Shown here one piece after another: positions 1 through 12,306 of a stretch of 64,000 bases of DNA. How positions within the stretch are numbered: position 1 is the first letter of the stretch; the number at the start of each line of letters is the position of its first letter. The stretch covers positions 1,153,501-1,217,500 of the forward strand of contig OX359265.1 in assembly GCA_947179155.2 (NCBI GenBank), given 5' to 3'. This DNA is from Hedera helix (taxonomy: Eukaryota; Streptophyta; Magnoliopsida; Apiales; Araliaceae). The notes under the pieces are model-generated. The model was given only the letters and a program-made list of their open reading frames with translations. It was not told the DNA's origin and did no database searches. The translations under genes were made by a program, and so were the position numbers.

Positions 1-656
1 AGTCCTACTCAATCAAGAGGCCTATGGATATCACCCCTAATATATAGGAGGGTTAAATTCCTTCTAGATCACTCATATTCCTCACACGATTCATGATGTA
101 CCCAATAATCACCTTTATTGTCCACCCTATTAAAGGTGACATTTGATGATATCAAAGTACACAAATTCTCGTATAATAATATAGTGACTTCAGGTCGGAG
201 GATCATTACATCATTGTCACTATAAGAATTTCTTATGACACTTTGCATAATGCTCCATGTAGAATTCTCATGGTGGGTCAGTCCAGTACATTGTTCTCTA
301 ACATGTACATATGCATTGACTCAAATATCTCATATATTTATGACCAATGAGATTTGACCATCAGTCAATCCACATACTAGTCTCAATGCATCATTGTTGT
401 CCCATTAACAATGATACTCGACTAGGGACATTTAAGAGCAATGATACTAATTATAATTATATAATCTCATGTTCAAGTCACATACTTAAAGCTATATAAT
501 TCGTATCATTATTCTAAGGGTTTTTATTATGTTAACATTTATATAACGCAGTAAATGAAATCATAATAAAATAATCCATTTATTCAATCAAATATAATAT
601 CAAAAATGTTAAGCAATTACATCAAATAATTAGCCTCTAGGACATAAACTCTAACA
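1..656 (-). mobile_element. Partial Copia-type LTR cut by the window edge
   Basis: Read on the minus strand the sequence starts TGTTAGAGTTTATGTCC at 656, a typical plant Copia LTR start, and runs off the window at base 1. Bases 1 to about 250 match 16050-16261 in inverted orientation over blocks such as AGTCCTACTCAATCAAGAGG. The 16-kb copy continues to an LTR end followed by a primer-binding site, which supports the LTR call. The rest of the element lies outside the window. Family assignment below Copia is not made. Confidence 0.75.
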
Positions 657-1164
657 ACTATAGCAGAATTTTTGTTTGGCCTCTAGAGAAGAAGAAAAAA
701 AATTGCCCTAATTTGGCTAGTCTCTAGTAGGAGTAGAGACGGGTAAAAATTTACACTATTTTTGGACATTTAAATCTTTATATGAACGGTATAAGATCAA
801 TTTGTTGTAATAATGTCCAAAAGAATCATTTGCTATGAATCATTTTCATGTATATATATATACTAATCATATTCTAATCTTTGCCTAAAAATTTGTTGGA
901 CATAAGAAACCACAATCAACAGAGAAAATATTATAGAAAAATCTATTACATATAAAAGAAAATATTCTCTTAAAAAAAAATAATGCATAAATAAATCTTA
1001 GGTATTCTGTGTACAATATATGTTGACTATAGATAATTTACATATGTAGTAACCCTAGTATAATATTCGATACAAAAACAACTGATCATCGCACAAACGG
1101 AAAGTTATTTGTTTACAAATGTGTCTAAATTTCTTGACGTGAACTGAAAGTCTGCGTTGGTCTT
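657..1164. other. AT-rich intergenic DNA downstream of the MYB gene
   Basis: There is no convincing gene here. It lies between the Copia LTR start and the stop codon of the MYB gene on the minus strand, and should hold the MYB 3' untranslated region. Confidence 0.5.
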
Positions 1165-2631
1165 TCACGACGAGACGGGCCATGGCAAAGAAGATGATTG
1201 GCTGCAATATATTAAAGAAATAAAATTGCTAATTAAATATAAATTAAAAGTAAATTAATTAAGTGAATAAAAAAAAATCAGAATTGAAGAACATATATGA
1301 TATAATATTACATATAAATATAAATATATAGTATAGTATAGTACTTACCCTATAAAATCTCTCCAATATGCCTCACTTGCTCCATCATCCATAAGCTGAT
1401 CTCCAAAAGCATCAAAGTTGGTAGAAGTGGATGAAGGGTTATTAGACATAATTTCATTTGGCTTCATTTTATTTCCCATTTGACCATCATCATTTAAACT
1501 GGAGCGACGTTCAGGCGAGACAGGGAGCAATGCAGGCAACGAATCTGAACTAAAAATCGTTCCGATATTGGGACAATCCTTTCTATCTTCCATAGAAATG
1601 GGTTGATAATAATTGTTGCCTAAATTCGAAAAATCAGAAGTCATAATGTGGGCGGCAGGGTTATTAGGTGCCAAACAATTTGGGACATTAATATCAAACT
1701 GAGGAATATTAATATTATGTCTAAGGTATTCATTAAGCTGATAATCTTCAAATGGCAATGTTCCCATAGATGGACTTGGACTAGTATTAGTGGGGTTCAA
1801 GACTTGAAGCAGATTATGCATCAACTGGAGTTTGGTCAGTTGTGTTACATCTGAGTATTGTGGCCGAAGGGAATTAAATTCCGGCCACGGATTCATCGGA
1901 CTAATTCCCAAGTTATTTGCAGCTGCAAGAAGGTGAGGTAGATTTGCTAAGATGTCTAGATGATCGGTTCTTGGCCTATGGGTTACCGGATCAATTCCCA
2001 TTTTGAGAAGTTTCTTTTTGAGGTGGGTATTCCAAAAGTTCTTGATTTCGTTATCGGTCCGTCCCGGAAGCCTTGTCGCTATTGCTGACCACCTGAAATA
2101 GAAAAATCATATTTGTGCTTGGAGTCAAGTCATTGTGTCATGAACACAATTAAGTTTCCTATAGAAATAATATGAGAAATTACAGATGACTACTCCAATT
2201 TTGTAGTTACTTAATTCTTTTTTATTTATATACAACTACTTTATAACTAAATAAAAATTAAGTAGAGAGCAATATATGAAACGAGACAACTGATGAAACA
2301 GAAAATAATATAATCTTGAATAAAAATTTCTCTCAAAGGTAGAAAGAAAAGAAGAGAGTACACACTTATTTCCAAGAACAGAATGCAGGTTGATGATGAG
2401 TTGCTCTTCTTCTTGAGAAAATTTGCCCCTCTTGATATCCGGACGGAGATAATTAATCCACCTCAATCGACAACTTTTTCCGCACCTGTTAAGCCCTGCA
2501 AGCTTAGGAAGTGCTCTCCAACTTCCATGGCCATGTCTCTGAATGTGATCCATAAGCTTCTCATCTTCTTCTGGAGTCCATGGCCCCTTCTTTAGCCCAC
2601 TCTCTTCGCCCCATGGTGATCTTCCCACCAT
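1165..2631 (-). CDS. MYB9/MYB107: R2R3-MYB transcription factor, MYB9/MYB107-like
   Basis: Three coding exons are proposed: 2631-2366, 2092-1349 and 1201-1165, giving 348 residues. The R2 repeat (about residues 11-64, GLKKGPWTPEEDEKL to NYLRP) and R3 repeat (about 65-115, ending NTHLKKKLLKMG) have the regularly spaced Trp residues of plant MYBs. After R3 come GIDPVTHRPRTDHL, LPHLLAAANN and LTKLQLMHNLLQVL, then a C-terminal DDGASEAYWRDFIG. This tail is typical of subgroup 10 (MYB9, MYB107), nuclear activators of suberin genes. Exon 2 could be read to a stop at 1345, but that stop overlaps a consensus donor (GGGTAAGTAC). Splicing to an acceptor at 1202 (TATTGCAG) adds a WPVSS tail, which fits the family. 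The usual first intron in R2 is absent. The Cys pair usual after MGRSP is replaced by WG. MYB53/92/93 is the main alternative assignment; neighbours favour MYB9/107. Confidence 0.9.
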
Positions 2632-2931
2632 CAATATATTTTTTCCCCGGCCTGCAGAAATTAATAATTTCAGTGAAGGGAAATTTGTTACTTTTAATTA
2701 AATGTACCCTACTAAAAAGAATGAAATTTTTACTAATTATATATATGAATATTGGAATTACACTTGGTGTATGATAGCAGATAGTTTAAAATCAAGAAAA
2801 GACGATATTATTCAAACCTTTTATGTAAGATGAGGGTTTAGGGGAGAATGGAGAAAGATACTGTATACAGTGGGTAGCTATAGCTAGTGCATGTGGATGA
2901 TATCATTCATCCAAGTGTTAGTGGTGCTGGG

Positions 2932-2942
2932 TTTTATATATA
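2932..2942 (-). promoter_or_regulatory. Candidate TATA box of the MYB gene
   Basis: The minus strand reads TATATATAAAA about 300 bases before the MYB start codon. A start site near 2905 would give a 5' leader of about 275 bases. A possible leader intron (donor near 2817, acceptor CTGCAG near 2655) would shorten it. This is motif evidence only. Confidence 0.4.
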
Positions 2943-3753
2943 GCTACGTAAGTTAGGGGATGTTCGACAATAACGAAGTTCAAGTGCAATAAATAAGCAT
3001 TTTCCCAAATGAGAGAGACAATTTTGTGATGTTTATTTATTATCGATTATTGATATTGTTGGCTTAAATTACAAGTTTATCCTTTCATTTTGTTTTCACT
3101 TCTTAATTCTGTAAAATTTATATTTGTACAAGTAGATTAGACCATTTTTATCTGATCATCTAACATTATTTTTTCTTTATTCACCCCCTTATGCGGTAAA
3201 GACAAGAACTTCATATTAAAAAGAAATTTTAAAGTTAGATTTATCACGATGGAAAGAAAATATGTTAAAAATATATTGTTTAAGTGCAGTATTTATGATG
3301 AAATTATAAAGTTTATTTAATTATAACAGTGTCCATTAATTCTTCTATGACGAGGTACCATATCCTGATTACATTATACTTGTAGAGAGGATAAATATAT
3401 ATGGTAACCATGCAAACTATGTATCCCAATTAATTACAGGGGACTTTCTCTTGATGTTGAGCAAGGCAATTAAGATGATGAGCAGAGGGCATTAGCGTAC
3501 GTACGTACGTACTAGTTTTGTCAATATACGCTAAAAGAAGGAGACATTAACAGAGAGGTTGCACCAGTACAAATAGAGTAGGTTACTATTACACGTGGAA
3601 TTATATACTCCGTAGCTTAGCTAGTAGTAATTAATAGAGTGGAGCTATCAATATATAAATGTTTCGTGTGAGAATTAACATAGATAATTCTAAGTGTGGA
3701 CCTGGACCTGCCCAATCCCAACCACATTCACCCTTTCCCTCCCCAGTTTCCCT
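2943..3753. other. Intergenic DNA upstream of the MYB gene
   Basis: No gene is seen. It probably carries the distal MYB promoter. A short GTAC tandem run occurs near 3498-3512. Confidence 0.4.
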
Positions 3754-3756
3754 TTA

Positions 3757-4101
3757 GGCTATGTTTGTTTGTAAAATATATATTTGAAATTGAATTATTT
3801 ATATTAATTTAAAACTATTTTTGACTTTTTTATCCCATCATGAGAGATTAATAGTCCCTTAAATAGTCCTTGAATTATTTTTTTATCATTCTCAAGACTA
3901 TTTATGAGGGATTATATAATCCCAAATTCATCATGAGATTATATAATCCCTCATAAATAGCTTTGAGAATGATAAAAAAATAATCCAAGGACTATTTAAG
4001 GGACTAATAATCCATCATCATAGGATAAAAAAGTCGAAAATAGCTTTAAATTAATACAAATAATCCAATCCCAAGTATATATTTTACAAATAAACATAGC
4101 G
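3757..4101. mobile_element. Tourist-like foldback MITE with TTA duplication
   Basis: The element is 345 bases and nearly one palindrome. It starts GGCTATGTTTGTTTGTAAAA and ends with the near-complement TTTTACAAATAAACATAGCG. The two arms match almost throughout and meet near 3930. TTA occurs on both sides (3754-3756 and 4102-4104), as expected for PIF/Harbinger-derived MITEs. It has no coding capacity. Confidence 0.8.
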
Positions 4102-4529
4102 TTAGAGTCTTAGGATGTATCCAACAATCTCTAATACCCCTTTTCCTAATTTCCACCCTAGACTCCTAAGATAAAATATATTCTTACGATCGAACTCTAA
4201 CGAAATAAGTTCTCAAAATTAAAATAAATAAATAAATAAAGTTATAACATTATTAAACTTTGTTTTTTGTACACCAAAGGAGTATAAGAATTGACAAAGC
4301 TGTCGAGATCCAACTGCCCCAAGTGTCGGCAGTGTTACAGTTCATCTTCTTCTACCAAACAACGGTTTATATATGTTAGACCTCATTTTTTGTTACTTCT
4401 TCTTCACTTTATTATTAATACTATAATACATTAGTAATATTTTTAATAAAAAGCATAACCAACTTTCTTTTAATCTCCAACCTCTCACCAAAGAAGCCAT
4501 CTAATCTGTTAGACTAATTAAGCTCTAGT

Positions 4530-5288
4530 ACTGCCTCCTTCCCAAAAAACAATATTATTTTCATTACTTTTTTGACTTGAACTTATTTTTTTGAATTCAA
4601 ATTTTTATACGAGCATTTTGACATAATGTTTTTTGTTAATTTTTCTTAATATTATATTAATAATAATTAAATGTTTTATTTTTTAATTGGATCAACTTAG
4701 GGCTGTCAATGAGCCAAATTTTAATCCTGATTATTGGATCCAAACTTTAACTCATTTATTCATTGATTTGTGATAATTTGATTCATTGGATCTGATTTGA
4801 TTTGGCACACTGATCCATTAAAACATAAAATAAAATATAAAAAAATATCTGTGTGTCTACTTAGTATTTACTCGATCCGTTCAAATTTATTTGCATATTA
4901 AAACAAAGAAAATTAAATTGACATTAAACACAAATAATTTGATTATTGAAATAAACCCATGAATAATTGGGTTGGTAAAATTAATTGAGTGAAGTGAAAT
5001 ATTACACTGAGCGCAATAATTAATAATGGATGGGCGTTTCGATTTTGGAGAGGAAGCTGAAGATTAGGGGAATAATTTTAGGGAAGTGATATTTTTACAT
5101 ATTTTTTGATATTTTTATATATAAACTGTCGTTATAAATTTATAGCGATGGTTAAAACCGTTGTTATAAACTTATAATAATATTTTTCATGTGAAAATAT
5201 CAATTTCTTATTTTTATACTGTACATATGATTGGTGCAACACGAAGAAGCCAGGCTATTGCTGATTGCGGTTGTGGTGGCGAGGCAAT

Positions 5289-5328
<40 letters not shown>

Positions 5329-5803
5329 AGCGGTAAGAGTGTTGCTGAAACCACCATTTTTATGACTTCCAAAAGCTCTTTTGACATCTTCTCAGCTCAG
5401 CGAACGTGCTTTATGATTAAATAAAAAAAATTCAAAAAAGGTTGGGTGAAAAAGTTTTAAAGAGATTAAATAAAATTCTTTTATAAATAATTATAAAATA
5501 TACTAATATTTTATAATTGTACAATTGTTTTTATTTTTTTTTGAAATGGTTCAATTTAGATTATGATCCGTATTGTTAGATTAAGTAGATCGTGGGACAG
5601 ATCTATAATCACACTTGATAGATCATAGCATGATTTGCTCTAATCTGACTTATTGACAAGCCTTATTGCTTCCTTCCCAAAATTCAGTATTGTTTTAAAA
5701 AGAAAATTTATTTATCTTACTTTTATGAATTAAAATTTTTATACGAGCATTTTGACTTTTTTTTTGTTCATTTTTCTTAATATTATAAGTATTAATAATT
5801 AAA
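4530..5803. repeat. Direct repeats flanking a possible hAT-like MITE
   Basis: Two diverged copies of about 140 bases lie at 4530-4673 and 5666-5803. They share CCTTCCCAAAA, TTTTTATACGAGCATTTTGAC and TTTTTCTTAATATTAT. Between them, about 4697-5665 starts TAGGGCTGTCAATGAGCC and ends with a rough complement, GACTTATTGACAAGCCTTA, which resembles hAT-type termini. No clean 8-bp duplication was found. A smaller foldback (about 5087-5212) and a (GA)n tract lie inside. Confidence 0.5.
5290..5324. repeat. (GA)n microsatellite
   Basis: An uninterrupted GA dinucleotide tract. The short open frame crossing it encodes an Arg-Glu repeat and is not considered a gene. Confidence 0.9.
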
Positions 5804-6296
5804 ATGTATTGTTGGAACAATATTATATTACGCTTAAATGTGCCTAAGCAAATTTTAATAATTTCGAACTGGGCATGCAAAATAGTACTCCTTTCTCCTT
5901 GGGGCCGGGCGAGGGGCGGTGATACTAATGTTCCACTGTTTTTTATTGCGTGCCTGCATGAGTTCTTCGCTCTAGTTTATTATTCTCTGAAATGCTGTAG
6001 TAATTTTAATTAATTTATTATATATAAAATAAAATAAAAAAAAACAATATTGAGCACTTAATTAATTTGAACAATATTTTATATGTACGTGCCATCAAAT
6101 TGCATAATAATTACTTAATTGTTTAAACCTAAATTCATGTAATGTAAATAATAAATCAGAGATTTATATAATAAATAAAAATAAAATAAAACAAATCTAG
6201 AAATTGGAATTGACGGTACAAGGGGGAACCAAACAACAACTAATTAAGTAAATGCTCCTCTATAGGCCGTTGCAGTGCGTATAAATAAATAAATAA

Positions 6297-6348
<52 letters not shown>

Positions 6349-7313
6349 ATTTCCAAACTTTTCTTGTTTTAAATCTTTGTAAAATGGAAATTAATTGCCT
6401 CCACGCAAATTAATATAAGAGGTTCGCTGTTTTATAATTAGGGGTGAGGTCCTCTGTAACTAAATTCTCTGTGTCAAGATTTATGACAACGGTTTTTAAG
6501 GTTTATGGCGACGGTATGTACCGTCATCATAACTCTATTTTTTTGTAAGGCTACAGTGACAGGACATACTGTTGTCATAGACACTAAAAATCATTGTCAT
6601 AGACATCGACATAGAGAATTTTAATTACTGACGATCTCATGCCTTATAATTCTATCGTGGAGACTTTATTAACTTCTTTTATTGACTTTTGAACATTAAT
6701 ATTTACATAGAATAATTAATTTAATATAGTTATTTTTAATAGAACATAATCAAAAAAATTATGTATGTAATATCGTCGATTTCAAGTTTCTTGTCACAGA
6801 TTTTGACAATTAATGAAGTTTTGGATTTAATTTAGTAACATTGAAGGTATTAATTTTTTTTAAAAAAATTGATAAATTAAGGTGCAAATATGCGTATACT
6901 TTTCCGCACCGTGATTTTCAGAAACATGAGTTTATAGTATAATTCTTTGTCCACCTTGGATAAAATTTTTGGATCTGCCTATAATTATTTTACGGAAATT
7001 GATAATTCTACAAGTAAATTTAATAATATTTCTACAAGTAAATTTAATATTTTCACAAAATCTCTTTTACATAAGTATGAGAGAGATCTTGTGAAAAAAT
7101 TAAATTTTATTTATAAAAATATCAGTTCCCTAAGTTGTTGAGATACTTGAAAACAATGGAGCAATGGAAGGATAAGGCTAACATTTATACTACTATTTGA
7201 TGGTCTATATATACGTAATTATAACAATGAAAGCATATCTGTAGCACTATATGGTTCTTGTGATGATCTAAATCTCCCTATATGATTGCACAAATTTCAA
7301 ATCAACTATAACA

Positions 7314-7368
<55 letters not shown>

Positions 7369-7403
7369 TCATGCATGAGCTAATTGATCAGGAAATAATT
7401 AAA
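5804..7403. other. Intergenic DNA between MYB and EXL6-like genes
   Basis: This AT-rich stretch holds two long (TA)n tracts (about 6299-6346 and 7316-7366) and a foldback MITE listed separately. Short open frames here have no recognisable domain. The end nearest 7403 should hold the 3' untranslated region of the EXL6-like gene. Confidence 0.5.
6433..6651. mobile_element. Foldback MITE, about 220 bases
   Basis: The left end (TATAATTAGGGGTGAGGTCC) and right end (GATCTCATGCCTTATAATT) are imperfect inverted repeats. Matching CTAAATTCTCTGTGTC and GACATAGAGAATTTTAAT blocks lie further in. The family is not identified and no clear target duplication was found. Confidence 0.55.
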
Positions 7404-9188
7404 TTACAGAGTGGTCCAGCAGGAGCCGTCCTTGGGATTCACAATGGCGGGTAACATGAACTTCGTAGAGTTGAGTCCATGAGCATTGAAACCCGCCCCA
7501 GAATGCGGGTCAATTCGGACCCGCCCAGCATAACCTGGAAAAGCCCCTGTCCCAAATATCCCCTTGCACAAGCTTGCTACATCTAATAATGAATCCTTTT
7601 CCTCCTTGTCGTCGGAGAAAAATCCGGTGCCCTGAGGATCTGTGACAGTCCCTGCCAATGCCGAGGCGAAATGAATGACCATTAAATCTGCGTACTCTTC
7701 GGTTGGGGCGGGTACCAAAAACCCTACATTCCGGCCTCGTTGTGGAGCAATGAATGGCCGTCCGCAATTATTTTTGGCCTTTCCCATTTGGTTTACCACT
7801 ACTATTGACAGCTGCTCACCTACGTACAATAAAATGTTTATAAATATAAATATTAATCCCCCTCCAAAAAAAGTCGCTTATTTACTAACAAGCTTTTTAC
7901 CGGATCAAATTGATGAATGAAGGAAAATTTTGCATTAAACTAATTAGTTCATGGATTATTGGCCAGCTTTGCATGTGTTTATGTATCTGCATGCATGCAT
8001 GCATGAGTCCCAATGGACGCACACAATTAACCAAAATGCACGCTAGGTAAGTAATTACTCTGTCCGGAGTCTCACTTATATAAAATATTTGTAACAAATT
8101 AATAACTATAATTTTATTATTATAATATATAATTTTTTCTTTAAATAATATATTTTTAGATATTTTACACTTTATAATAGTAAAAATATATTAATTAAAA
8201 TTAAATGAATTTGTTTTAGTTTTTAATATTATAATTAAAAATGTTATTTTCTATTTTTTTAAAATGAAATGGCATATTTTAAAAATAATTTTCGTATAGT
8301 AGTAAAAACTAATTATTATATATGTAAAGAATGTTATTTGAAAAAATTATGTTTACTTGATATATGATGATTGATAATTTAATTATTAATATATATAAGT
8401 TATTCGGATACAAATTCGAATATCGGATACTGAATATCCGTTATCAGTCGGATATATTCGGTCGAATGTTAAATAAATACGAATATACTTATATCTGTAT
8501 TCCCGTATTCGTATCTATTTATTTATAGATGCCTTAAAACTGAATATGAATGTATTCGTTTTGTTTCGAATATGAATAATATTGATCTGCTTTTTTTATA
8601 ATTTAGATACGAACGGATACAAATTTTTTAATTACCATTTACGGCCCTAATAATAGGATAAAACATCCAACAATATATGTGTAAAGAGTATATTATTATT
8701 TTACCATCAAAACTATGCATGAAGCATCTTGAGCGTTCAGATTCCCATTCAACTTTCTCCCCCAAAACAATCACAGCAATGGTTTTACAGTCACCAGCAA
8801 CTTTCTTTACAGCATCTTTAAAATCGCCATCACGAAGATTAGTTTGAGTGGAATCATCTATTTCATTCACCAAATTCACCTTAATCTTCGGGGCGCTCTT
8901 CAACTTTTTGTCCGCCAACAACTGGAAGCTCTCCACCATGCGCCACCAGTCAGTCACCCGCGGCTCAAACGTAATGTTTTTATCGGTGTTTAAAGATGAA
9001 ATGAAGAGTCTAAGGTGTGATTTTTGCTGCTCTTTAACCTTGCCGTACCATAGAATTGACAGGTTGATTTCTCCGGTAAGAATAGGACCATTGTGGTAGG
9101 TTATTTTATGGGCTAATGAGGGTGAAAAAATGGAGATGCTGAGGGTAAGAGAGAGGAGATGCGGGAGGAAATTTGAGTAATATTTCAT
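7404..9188 (-). CDS. EXL6: EXORDIUM-like protein (phosphate-induced protein 1 family), EXL6-like
   Basis: Two exons, 9188-8705 and 7819-7404, join in phase (GATG at the donor, GTGAG after the acceptor) to give 299 residues. The N-terminus is a signal peptide (MKYYSNFLPHLLSLTLSIS to SLAHK), so the product should be secreted to the apoplast. Family hallmarks are YHNGPILTGEINLSILWYGK near residues 30-50, a WW before the mid region, VPAPTEEYADLMVIHFAS, LAGTVTDPQGTGFF, and the tail GTGAFPGYAGRV ... GAGFNAHGLNSTKFMLPAI. EXORDIUM proteins promote cell expansion and growth under carbon limitation. The centre is divergent: the usual CPG-x-CAWPF block is reduced to NNCGRPF and the exon junction falls nearby. 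Best-known relatives are intronless. Neighbours point to EXL6. The biochemical activity of the family is not established. Confidence 0.87.
7820..8704 (-). other. Intron of the EXL6-like gene with repeat sequence
   Basis: The intron is 885 bases, bounded by GTAAAATAAT and TACGTAG. Its first part (about 8395-8640) is rich in ATTCGGATAC and CGAATAT words in both orientations, typical of a decayed hAT-like MITE. A TGCA run lies near 7990-8005. Confidence 0.55.
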
Positions 9189-10503
9189 GCTTTTTTTAAA
9201 AAAAAAAAATTCTTCTCTTTTTCTGATCGAATTAATTCTCAGGTTCTTAATTGTTTATTCATGGATGTTAGATTGTTAGTTATTTGTGGCATGCATATCA
9301 TAATAGCTAAAAATTAAGTTATTAATGCGCTGCACGTGTCTACAAATAAACAGACCACCATAAGAGACCTAGCTACTTCTGTGGGGAATCAATCATTTAT
9401 ACTATATATATATATAAGGGATGAATGTTGAATTAGTCAAATAAGATTACTAATTTAGACATTCTGCACATTCTAATCTAATTAGGACGAAATATGTAGT
9501 AACACTAAAAAAACAAACAATAACTTTATAAAAAGACCCACACATTAATATTTTATATTACCGCTTATAATTTATATGCAAAAATTGTAATTCAACTTTA
9601 TTATAAAATTTGTCCATCTTCTTTAATATCAAACTTTAATGAGTAAAATTTATGTTTAGCCGACTGTATTTACAAATCTCAATAATTGTATGGCGCTTTA
9701 TTTTTAATTTTTTTATGTTTCTTTTGGAAGAACGGGCCGGGTGAGAGCAATTACGAGGCAGTTAATATGGGCAATATTATAAAAATAAATTATATTTGTA
9801 TAATATAGAGTTATATTTATATAAAAAAATAATATTTTTATAAAAAAAAATTAATATTTTTATAAAATTTTATTCACATAAAATCTTATAAAAATATTAA
9901 TTTCTCTCGTAAAAAAATCAACTAACTTTATATTATACAACTATATTAGACCGCTTGAAATCAGGATAATTCATTATAATTGTTATACTGATTTTTGTAC
10001 AATCAGTAGTGTTTAAGGAGTGAGAATCAGTGTGGATCTTTGTTTTGTAAGATCACTTGAGGCAATCAACTTTGATCATTTAATTTCCTTCCAATCATAT
10101 TTGACCCGACCCCACGCAACGCATTATCCATTTATAGACTTGGAATGAGCCGTCTCAACTTGTCTTCCCTTCTTTATTTAATTTCATCCATGAGTAAAGT
10201 GCTCCACTGACATGATTTGCCCGATTCATTAATTATGTGACGGCAACAATGCCAAGTCAAGAATAAACCACCAATATTACAGCTAGCAAAGGTATTTGTC
10301 CAATAATAAAAATAAATAATAAGATCTACATGTACAAATCATATGGAAAAGGACAGAGACATTATAACTTAGCTTATAGGGGAAAATAAAATTTAATAAA
10401 TAAATAAACAAGAACAGCTAAGACTACAAGAAATATACAAAATGATTTTTGATGGTTCAGCTCAATTTTACAACACTAGCTAGCCAGATAATTAATCAAG
10501 AGA
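9189..10503. other. Intergenic DNA, EXL6-like promoter side
   Basis: No gene is seen. A (TA)n stretch at about 9399-9416 could contain the TATA element of the EXL6-like gene. Around 9770-9950 the sequence is an AT-rich imperfect palindrome of uncertain origin. Confidence 0.4.
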
Positions 10504-12275
10504 TTAAACAAACTGACATCCGTTAACCTCAGTTGTGAAGATTCTCTTGTTTTGCGTCGTCATCAGAAGAAGTCCGATGCCGCTCTCTTTACATTTCAGC
10601 CACCTGGGAACCTTCCTCTCTTTCTTCCTCCATAACCGTGAAACTGCTGATTTAAATCCACTCCTTAGGTAAGCCACCAAAATCATTATAAGCTCTCTGC
10701 AGAACAGAAAGATGATAAGACATTGTAACAACTTATCATGCTATTTGATGTTATACAAATACATCATCAAATCATCAAGCTCAGCATTGTTTCCATAGCT
10801 CCATTTATCGAGTTTAGCCTATAAAAGATAGCAAAGTAAGAAGTTCTTAATTATATTTGAGATCTTAAATCTTCTTTGAATCATATATACTTGGAAATCC
10901 TATTTACACTATTATTAGGATGATCGTAACGACTTTTTATTTTTTATTCTTAATAATATTCTAACGAATCTGTCCAGCACCTTCCAAGTGACTTGGTGTA
11001 CAAGTGTCCAATTTTCCAAGTAAACAAATATTGGATTCTTTACCAAAGCAGCAACAAAGATTGGTAACTGAGGCACATAACTTATCAGGCATGCATTGTG
11101 TTTTTGATAGGTAATTTTTACAAACTAGATCGCGATCTGCCAAACCCTAGTGCATATAGTTTGTGGATGGAATTATACTGTGGATAAGTTTTATCTTGGC
11201 CATGCAATGTTTTATACATTTTTTTTCTCTCTCTCTCTACTGCCCACACTGGACCTTTCATCTTCCTCAGGTACTCTCTTACTTTTAACCAACCCTAGTT
11301 TCCCTTTTGAAAATATAGAAAACAATAATAAATTGCTCCTTCTAGGAAAAAAAAATCTATGTTCTGTAACTTTGGCAGGAATGTTAAGAAGTTCTACTAA
11401 AGTTGTATTTTGCAATTGACTTTATTTCTCCAAATAAATCAAATCTCTATTAAGGACCCTCAAGTGGAAAAAGAAAATGGATGCTGCGACTACAATTCTA
11501 TAAAAATGATAATTTGTTTATATGAACTCTATTATTGTAATGACTCCAAATCTGTCCTTCAAAATAAGAAAATTACCATCAAATTTCCCTCAAAAAATGG
11601 AATATTTAGGGCCACCAATAATCTTGAAGTCAATTGGTCATATCTTTTCAGTTACCGCAATAAATTAAGAAAAGAGAAACACTTACAGTGGTGAGCAAGG
11701 AGATCGACCATCATTTACGTAGAAAATGAACAAGTATGAATCATAATGCTGCCCATTGATGAAATAAAAGGCATGCAACCTTCGTACGCACTGGAAGGAC
11801 ATTTTCTTGTACAAATGGATGGCAGAATTATTGTAAGAAATCACATGTAGGTAAACTGCCTGGCACATTTGAATATTTGAAGCATACTTGATAACCTCTT
11901 GAATTAGTGAAGTAGCTGAAAGTCCACGCAAGACATCTTATTTTAAATAATGACACAAATCAATAAAACCATGCATTAGAAATAAACTAACAAACTAAAA
12001 AAAAAAAAAAAAAAAGATTACCTATGCCAAGATTTCTATAAGATTCTACCACTCCGAGTGTCAGAATATAAACTAGTGTTTGATCTGCTCTTGCTGTATC
12101 AAATCTGAGCATATCTTCTATCTGCAAGGCCAAATGATAGTTAAAACAAATAAATCTTGCAAGCAATATATATATTACTACCACAATTTTTACAAGTATT
12201 ACTACCAGATATCATGCTCTTATTTATAAATGAACCTTCAATAAGGTGGGTTGCACTAAAGGGTAACCCCCCCCC

Positions 12276-12306
<31 letters not shown>

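Noticed and set aside
2236..2365. Extension of the MYB first exon past GNK
   Set aside because: A GT donor at 2365 and an acceptor at 2093 restore the R3 repeat (GNKWSAIATRLPGRTDNEIKNFW); the extension is intron sequence.
5191..5424. 77-residue open frame with an Arg-Glu repeat
   Set aside because: The repeat is the (GA)n microsatellite and the frame has no promoter, intron or family support.
6947..7141. 64-residue open frame with an internal NNISTSKFN repeat
   Set aside because: It is AT-rich and unrelated to any family; the repeat reflects a local 21-base duplication.
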